Below, one piece after another: positions 58,990 to 64,000 of a DNA stretch of 64,000 nucleotides; the stretch's first letter is position 1; each line of letters begins with the position of its first letter. The notes beneath the pieces were generated by a model, which did not search any database, was not told the DNA's origin, and was given only the letters and a program-made list of their open reading frames with translations. The stretch covers positions 124,001 to 188,000 of the forward strand of contig JAHNUO010000014.1 of the NCBI GenBank assembly GCA_019787685.1, in the 5' to 3' direction. The DNA comes from Chiua virens. Its lineage: Eukaryota > Basidiomycota > Agaricomycetes > Boletales > Boletaceae. A program made the translations under genes and the position numbers.

Positions 58990-60480
58990 ACCCTAAACTC
59001 CAATCACGCGCAAAGGAGGTGACACATCCATCTCTCCAACTTCTACCACCCCTGCTCAGCGACGCCCGCCAGATGCCTTACAGCCACTTCCCGGAAGTGA
59101 AACCCCTCACATCGAGCGTAGCAAACTGATGCGTGAAGGTCCTTCCATTCCCCGCGCACCTCAAACTCAAACACGTTCACATTCCCGACGAAGTTCAATG
59201 AGGATGCGTGGCAAGCGAATAAGCACTAGTTCCGCGAACACTGGCGCCATCCGTTCGTGTTTTCTGTTTGTTTTGCGCTGTTTGCGTTCTGGGCCTAACT
59301 TTCGCCCGTAGCTCAACCTCACGCATCTGTAGCTGATTCGGGTTTCTACAGACACATTGACCGCGATCTCCCCGAACCACAGCGTGTACGCCAACTTCTC
59401 GTATGGTCAGCCGCACGTGCTTCTTCACGATTATCCGAGGCATCTTCCGCGGAACCTTCAAAGCCACTATCTGTGCCGTCTTCTAGCGGTGGCAAGGACC
59501 CACCACTGCTCGACGATCGAAGGAAACGTATACTCAAGACTGTTCAAGATGACTTCATCCGAATGTTGGCTGAGAAGAAGATTGATACGGTCGTATACAG
59601 TAATAGGAAGAGTGACAAAACTATGAAAGAAGGTACCTTAAGATCGAATGAGCAGAATGTTTGGAATCGTGCACGGCAAGTGACGCTTCAACAATACATA
59701 AATCGGTTGGTTTCCTGTTTCATGCAGTCACCCAACCTGAGCACATGTCGATATCAGGGCGCAAGCCGAGTCAGAGGCCTGGTTGCGAGCCGAAGAATTC
59801 TACCATCAGTACGCAACCAACTCCAAAGCCGACCTTGAGAGGCGACTCCAATCTCTTAGGCCACCGTCTGCCGAGGCGACAGGCAAGCAACGAGCTACTT
59901 CACACGAACTGCAAGACGACTGGTCATGGCTTCTTCCTCGTGAAGACGAAGTTTCTGACGGGTTTAAGGAGAAAGTCGACCTCGAGCTGATCAAGCATGT
60001 GATGTCTTCTGGACCCCAACCCGGTATTGAGTTTCAGGGACCCCTGGATCAAGAAATACGAGATCTACAATTCAAAGTGGACAGCCTCTACTCATACGTC
60101 AACTCAGTGGTAAAGGCGACTGAGGTGGCTGAAGCGGAACTTGATTATCGCTTTTTCCCTTCTCTCACTCGCAATGTCAGCGCGATCACATTCCCTCCCA
60201 CCGGTGCTGAGTTTGTCGACGACAGTCTGCTCATACCTGCCACGCACACTACAAGGACTCAGCCATCCGCCTGGGGAAAGTCCAAGAGACATTCTTCAGG
60301 CCTTATCTCGGATAGACAAGGAACGGCCCCAGGAAAGATCGGAGACGCTACTCGAAAGGCAGTACGACTCAGGTACAGCAAGCGCAGGAAGCAGGTGTTG
60401 GTGGTGTCAGGGAACGGCGAATAACAGGGCTAGCACCAGGGCAACACGATGAAATCGTCAATGAAGATGTTTTGGATGTT
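58990..60480 (+). CDS. DSN1: Dsn1/Mis13 kinetochore subunit, with apparent frameshifts
   Basis: Dsn1 is part of the MIND/Mis12 complex that links the inner kinetochore to the Ndc80 complex. The N-terminal part (GGDTSISPTSTTPAQRRPPD, SHSRRSSMRMRGKRISTSSA) is Ser/Arg-rich. After an intron come DSGFYRHIDRDLPEPQRVRQ and LLVWSAARAS, with the DLPEPxRxRQLLxW signature of fungal Dsn1 (59330-59420). KTVQDDFIRMLAEKKIDT and RSNEQNVWNRARQVTLQQYI follow (59530-59703). After the next intron come AQAESEAWLRAEEFYHQYAT and ADLERRLQSLRPPSAEATGK, then IRDLQFKVDSLYSYVNSVVK and a coiled-coil end (VQQAQEAGVGGVRERR). Near the C-terminus three single-base shifts are needed (in a T5 run at about 60151-60155, an A3 run at about 60337, and near 60370). 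Homopolymer position suggests sequence error or very recent decay. Start is uncertain; the frame opens after a TAA near 58997. Confidence 0.82.
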
Positions 60481-60519
60481 TTTTTTTGTCCACTTTGATC
60501 CATGTCACTGTCTCGACTC

Positions 60520-60741
60520 TAGCATGCCCGAAATATCGACGGTGAAGATGTGCTCCGCAAGAGAGCCCGTCGAAGCGATGAGGATGCCCTGTGGGCGCAG
60601 CTTAACGCGTTGCCCGAGGAGGGCCTCAATTGGTTCAACGCACTGCTGATGGACACCGTCCATCTGAAACCCATCCACCCCCCAACAGCACGGGTGCACG
60701 CCCGGGTTCGACATCTCTGGACCCTGTTTGTGACCTGGTGA
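60520..60741 (+). other. Exon-like segment of unknown identity
   Basis: A plus frame reads ARNIDGEDVLRKRARRSDED, ALWAQLNALPEEGLNWFNAL and LMDTVHLKPIHPP before a stop at 60739-60741. It follows DSN1 by about 40 bases after an acceptor-like tctag and could be a last exon of it or an unrelated fragment. The 372-codon minus frame over the same area is a by-product of the tandem repeat further right. Confidence 0.4.
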
Positions 60742-61125
60742 CTCTGTGCACTGGCGCTCGAGCTCAGCGACGGAGCTCTTGGAGATTCTTCTCTGCAGTA
60801 CTGGTGGAATCCCCCTGGATGGAGGTTCCCTGGTTGAGGAGAGTGGTGAGGAATTTGGCATACTTGGGAAGTTTGGCCTAGTAGTTGGCACCCTGTGCCA
60901 AAGATATTGCAAAACATGGCAACGTGGACGGACAGCAGTGGGACGAGCGGAATCTTGCCAGAGTGTTGGGAAGCTGTGGGATATTGCAAAACGTGTTGCA
61001 GTGAGGCGGGACGAGCCTGAGGGTAGGACAGCGGTCCTTGCAAAAGTACGTCGGTCGCAGTGGGCTGGATATGTAAAATGTGTCATGTTGATGACAAGTT
61101 GCCGGTGAGACTTGGGAACCTTGCA
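60742..61125. other. GC-rich sequence grading into the tandem repeat
   Basis: Isolated, diverged gatattgcaaa motifs occur here, which look like older copies of the adjacent minisatellite. No gene is visible. Confidence 0.4.
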
Positions 61126-61129
61126 AGAG

Positions 61130-61615
61130 AGCCAGTAGTCCGGATATTGCAAAATGCACGGCAGCGAGAGCGGGACAGCGGTAGAATAGACGGAATATTG
61201 CAAGAGGACGTCAGTGGTAAGGATATCGTAGAACGCAACGAGGGCGGGATGGCGGACGCATGAGGTATTGCAAATTGCATGACAGTGAGGGGAAGATGGT
61301 GGTGGGCGGATGGGATATTGCAAGAGGACGTCGATGGTCGAGATATCGTAGAACGTAGCAACGAGGGCGGGATGGCGGCGGGACGAATGGGGTATTGCGA
61401 ATTGCACGGCAGTGAGAGGAGGACGGCGGATGGGATATTGCAAGATGTCGGTGGCCTGGATACAGTAATAAGGGCGGGATGGCGGCGGGACGAATGAGAT
61501 ATTGCAAAACGCGAGGCAGTGAGGTGAGGACGGGCGGATGGGGTATTGCAAGACGTCGGTGGTCAGGATATTGTAAGATGCAGTAATGAGGGCGGGATGG
61601 TGGCGGGACGAAACG
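61130..61615. repeat. Tandem repeat, 107-123-base unit, about four copies
   Basis: Full units begin with ggcgggatggcggcgggacg (or a variant) at 61243, 61366 and 61473, with a partial one at 61591; unit lengths are 123, 107 and 118. A more diverged unit precedes them. Each unit has two gatattgcaaga-like blocks and a gtcggtggtcaggatat block. The repeat produces long artificial minus-strand frames (60505-61623, 61211-61654). Confidence 0.85.
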
Positions 61616-61629
61616 ATAATCATGTACTA

Positions 61630-62281
61630 TCATCACTCCTGCAACACTGTACATGCGATAACTATGGGAAATACCTGCAAGATATTTCCAGTATGGCCTG
61701 TACCGATTCTAGCGGCGCGAATGAGTGGAGGCTGCAGGTCAGTATTCAAAACACCTTGGCTACCCTGGAATCTTTCGCTTAAATCGTCTCTCCACAGCTC
61801 AAACGATACAGGCTCCATAATCTGTTTGTACATCAGCTTCTTTCTCAATATTTGTGCTCAACTTCCACATCAGGGGGTGTTATCGGTGGACTTGTGGCGA
61901 TCGTTGTTCTTGGCCTTATGATGAAGCCCCGTGAAGTCACCGTTTCATTGGAAGAGGACTTTGGTGAGTCCGCCGCTTCAACATGTGTGTAAGCGACTCA
62001 ACGTCATGTCAGACGTCGCTGACTCTAGCCCCACGCCAGATGATGACGACGACTTTCTCGAGGACGTCGTCAACTCTAGCGTCACGTTTGCCAACTCCAG
62101 CGTCACATTAGATGACGACGACGACTTGCTCGAGGAGGACTTCGCCAACTCTAGCCTCACACTAAACGATGACGACGACTTGCTTGAGGAGGACATCACC
62201 AACTCTAGCATCACGTTGGACGATGATGACGACTTGCTCGAGGACGTCGTCAATTCTATGAGTGTCCAAATGCACTTCTAA
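61630..62281 (+). CDS. Single-pass membrane protein with repetitive acidic tail (partial 5')
   Basis: An exon ending at 61737 reads LQHCTCDNYGKYLQDISSMA and CTDSSGANEWRLQ, a Cys-containing ectodomain-like piece, and stops at a gtcagt donor. After an intron (about 61738-61875, ending ccacatcag) comes GGVIGGLVAIVVLGLMM, a 17-residue hydrophobic helix with the Gly pattern common in fungal wall-sensor and type I membrane proteins, then KPREVTVSLEEDF. A short intron (gtgagt...tgtcag, about 61964-62011) leads to DVADSSPTPDDDDDFLEDVV and four acidic repeats, ending MSVQMHF stop at 62281. The upstream part of the ectodomain is not visible because the tandem repeat abuts it. The role is unknown; sensor-like architecture is an inference. 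The frame is intact through all joined exons. Confidence 0.55.
62036..62255 (+). repeat. Coding minisatellite: 54-base unit (18 residues)
   Basis: Translated units follow the pattern DDDDLLEEDFANSSLTLN, then DDDDLLEEDITNSSITLD, with flanking partial units DDDDDFLEDVVNSSVTF and DDDDLLEDVVNS. The frame is kept in every unit. The pattern alternates an acidic patch with an NSS sequon-like block. It forms the predicted cytoplasmic tail of the membrane protein. Confidence 0.85.
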
Positions 62282-62290
62282 CATGCGCAC

Positions 62291-62368
62291 TACTTTCCGT
62301 TGTAGCGAGCTATACTTTCCGTCGAGCGAGCTATATTTTCCACTGAGTGAGCTATAGTACTTTCTATT
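62291..62368. repeat. Tandem repeat, 21-22-base unit, 3.5 copies
   Basis: Units tactttccgtcgagcgagct or variants start at 62291, 62313 and 62334, with a partial copy from 62355. It lies directly 3' of the membrane-protein stop codon, in the presumed 3' UTR. Confidence 0.75.
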
Positions 62369-62499
62369 GTAATGCCACACTTTCGACCTTCGAACAACTT
62401 TATCCATGTAAATCACACCAAAAAAGTTGAAAACATTAGACTATCCCCAATTCGAATCCAATGGGAGCCAATAAGGTCGTCGCCGTGTCGTCGGTTCAG

Positions 62500-62664
62500 A
62501 GGATCAATACAAACTCGACAATGCCGGGTTCCAGTTTGGAAAGGCGTCTTCCAAACACACCAATTTTTGCGATGACGACGCGATCGAGGCAGAGTACTAC
62601 CCCGAGTGTACCGAGCTGATCAAGAAGCTCACCGGGGCGAGTAACGTCGTTATCTTTGATCACA
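62500..62664 (+). pseudogene. CmcJ/GA4-desaturase-like oxidoreductase fragment
   Basis: The plus frame reads DNAGFQFGKASSKHTNFCDD and EAEYYPECTELIKKLTGASN followed by VVIFDH, ending at a gtacgt donor (62665). This matches the N-terminal half of the fungal CmcJ/AsaB-like family, small enzymes related to Fe(II)/2-oxoglutarate oxygenases of secondary metabolism, where FDHTxRRR follows. The next exon is missing: low-complexity sequence starts at once. Only about 55 of the usual 280 residues are present. Confidence 0.6.
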
Positions 62665-62689
62665 GTACGTCATTCCCACTTTCGGGAGG

Positions 62690-63835
62690 TGGCACAAGGG
62701 TGAAGGGTGAGGTGCGTTACTGCGTGCCCGTGCGTCGTTGTGGTCATATCATCGCTATGAAGGGAGAGAGTGGGGTGTGGTGGGCACAGGCATTGTTGTT
62801 GTTGCCAGGGGGGGAGAGAGGGGTGTAGTGATGGCACGAGGGAGGAGTGAACGGGCGGGGTGTAGGGAAGGGCAAGGTATAGGAGGGCTGGGATGAACGC
62901 GATGAATCGATGATGCAACGACATGTCGCATCGTTGTCTCGTCACGAACGAACCCAGGCCTGTGGTAGTGACGAACGTGAGGGGCGAGGTGTAGGGCAGT
63001 GGTGGCCGACTGACGAGATGGGTGGACGCGTTGATGTTGTTGTCGTGTCGCGGTGTCACATATCATCGATTCATCCATCATTGAGTCAACAAGGGAAAGG
63101 GAAGGCTGTGGACACGAGGGAGAGGGTGTCAGAACTCAGAGTTTTTTGCGAATAAATCATCACGTGACAACACATGCCTTCCCAGTCGTTGTCTCCTTGC
63201 GCCACTCAGAATTAGCGTCGTGACAATGACGACGTCTCCACCTCACCCGACGATGGCGACAACGTGACCACAACGTCACAATGACGAGGACGAGGACGTG
63301 ACCACACCTCCACCTCACCACTGTCTTCCTCGTGCTACTCAGAACCATGGCACCGTATTAACAATGACAACTCCCCCACCTCCCCCTCCTCATACCACCT
63401 TACCCGATGACTACAACATCACAATGATGAGGACACGACGAGGACGACGATGATTTGATTACACCACCACCTCACCCTCCGTGTGCCACCTCATCCAATG
63501 ACGACGGCGATGACAAAGTGATGACGTGAGGATGAATGATGACGGCGATGATGGCGGACCACAACATGACCACAACGACGCCTCCACCTCACCCTCCTCG
63601 TGCCACCTCATCCAACGATGATGACCACGATGACAGCTGACCACGACGTGACCATGACAACGCCTTCACTCTCCTGGTACCATGTCACCTGACCACAACG
63701 AGGATGAGGACGACAATGTGACCACGACTGTGACCATGACGCGACGAGGACAACATGACCACAGCGATGCCTCCGATGACGACGTGACCACAATATCACG
63801 ACGACGGCGAAGTGAGGATGAATGATGAGATAAGT
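62690..63835. repeat. GAC/GTG-rich low-complexity region
   Basis: From 62690 to about 63060 the sequence is GT/GA-rich. From 63180 it consists of irregular repeats built from gacgacgatgac, gtgaccacaacg and cctccacctcaccctcctcg. The last motif recurs at about 63275, 63380, 63470 and 63582, suggesting a diverged unit of roughly 100 bases. All ORFs here (for example 62670-63081 minus, 63160-63799 minus) are repeat translations. Confidence 0.75.
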
Positions 63836-63849
63836 GTAATTAAGTAGTA

Positions 63850-63993
63850 TACTAAATTCTTGATGGCCACCTGCTGGAGCTGTTAGTCAGGACGGAGATC
63901 CCTGGCCTTTGCGACTTATGCAAGGAGGTTACAATTCGTCACATGAAAAACTTGAATGTGCTTAAGACGGACACGGTATTGCTGTCTTGGAGG
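63850..63993 (+). other. Possible exon at the right edge
   Basis: The plus frame reads DGHLLELLVRTEIPGLCDLC and KEVTIRHMKNLNVLKTDTVL, followed by LSWR and a possible gtaatg donor. The CDLC pair could be half a zinc ribbon. The rest lies beyond the window, so no family can be named. Confidence 0.3.
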
Positions 63994-64000
63994 TAATGGA

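Noticed and set aside
60505..61623. 372-codon minus-strand ORF, the longest frame in the window
   Set aside because: Most of its translation is the 107-123-base tandem repeat read in one frame (repeated DVLQYPIRPPP-like strings), and its end overlaps a plausible plus-strand exon. No family features.
62690..63835. Acid-rich coding gene in the GAC repeats
   Set aside because: Frames are open only in short runs on both strands, no start or splice context is consistent, and the repeat is irregular.

Overview
The window looks like the nuclear genome of a mushroom-forming basidiomycete (Agaricomycetes). It has short GT-AG introns of about 35-70 bases inside recognisable fungal genes, a fungal-type flavin halogenase, class IV chitin synthase pieces, a fungal Dsn1/Mis13, a Crinkler-like kinase, and Helitron, hAT and LTR debris. 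I see no rRNA gene, no intact tRNA gene, no CRISPR array and no operon structure.

Layout. 1-1000: two inverted copies of a Helitron helicase 3' end. 1.5-4.1 kb: unrecognised exon-like pieces. 4.4-15.2 kb: a dense run of relics of conserved genes, namely a SCY1-like pseudokinase (-), a KEL3-like kelch protein (+), an ISWI remodeler that has lost its ATPase core (+), a flavin-dependent halogenase (+), a class IV chitin synthase tail (+) and a BEACH/beige fragment (+). 15.2-18.7 kb: a divergent pair made of a truncated protease-like lineage-specific gene (-) and a Crinkler-type gene with a C-terminal kinase domain (+). 18.8-46.9 kb: a repeat island holding an 85-bp minisatellite, a chitin synthase middle fragment (-), two solo LTRs, a 413-bp MITE with a perfect 8-bp target duplication, a degenerate lineage-specific gene cut by one LTR, a 3.6-kb hAT transposon with 20-bp perfect terminal repeats, a second hAT-like element full of GA-rich minisatellite, and an inverted pair of tRNA-derived SINEs. 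46.9-62.7 kb: more genes and relics, namely a lineage-specific ORF (-), a protein kinase (+), an ATG17-like piece (+), thiamine pyrophosphokinase (-), an MFS N-terminus (-), a 362-codon ORF with a possible PD-(D/E)XK signature (-), a small intact ORF (+), the kinetochore gene DSN1 (+), a single-pass membrane protein with an acidic repeat tail (+) and a CmcJ-like fragment (+). 62.7-63.8 kb: GAC/GTG-rich low complexity.

The striking pattern is that almost every copy of a widely conserved gene is truncated or carries stops, frameshifts or internal deletions, while the longest intact frames belong to lineage-restricted accessory genes. The window therefore reads as a graveyard of partial core-gene copies around a nested transposon island. 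Some frameshifts (DSN1) fall in homopolymers and could be sequencing errors, but in-frame nonsense codons and domain-sized deletions elsewhere cannot be explained that way. Family assignments come from reading the translations by eye; no database search was possible.
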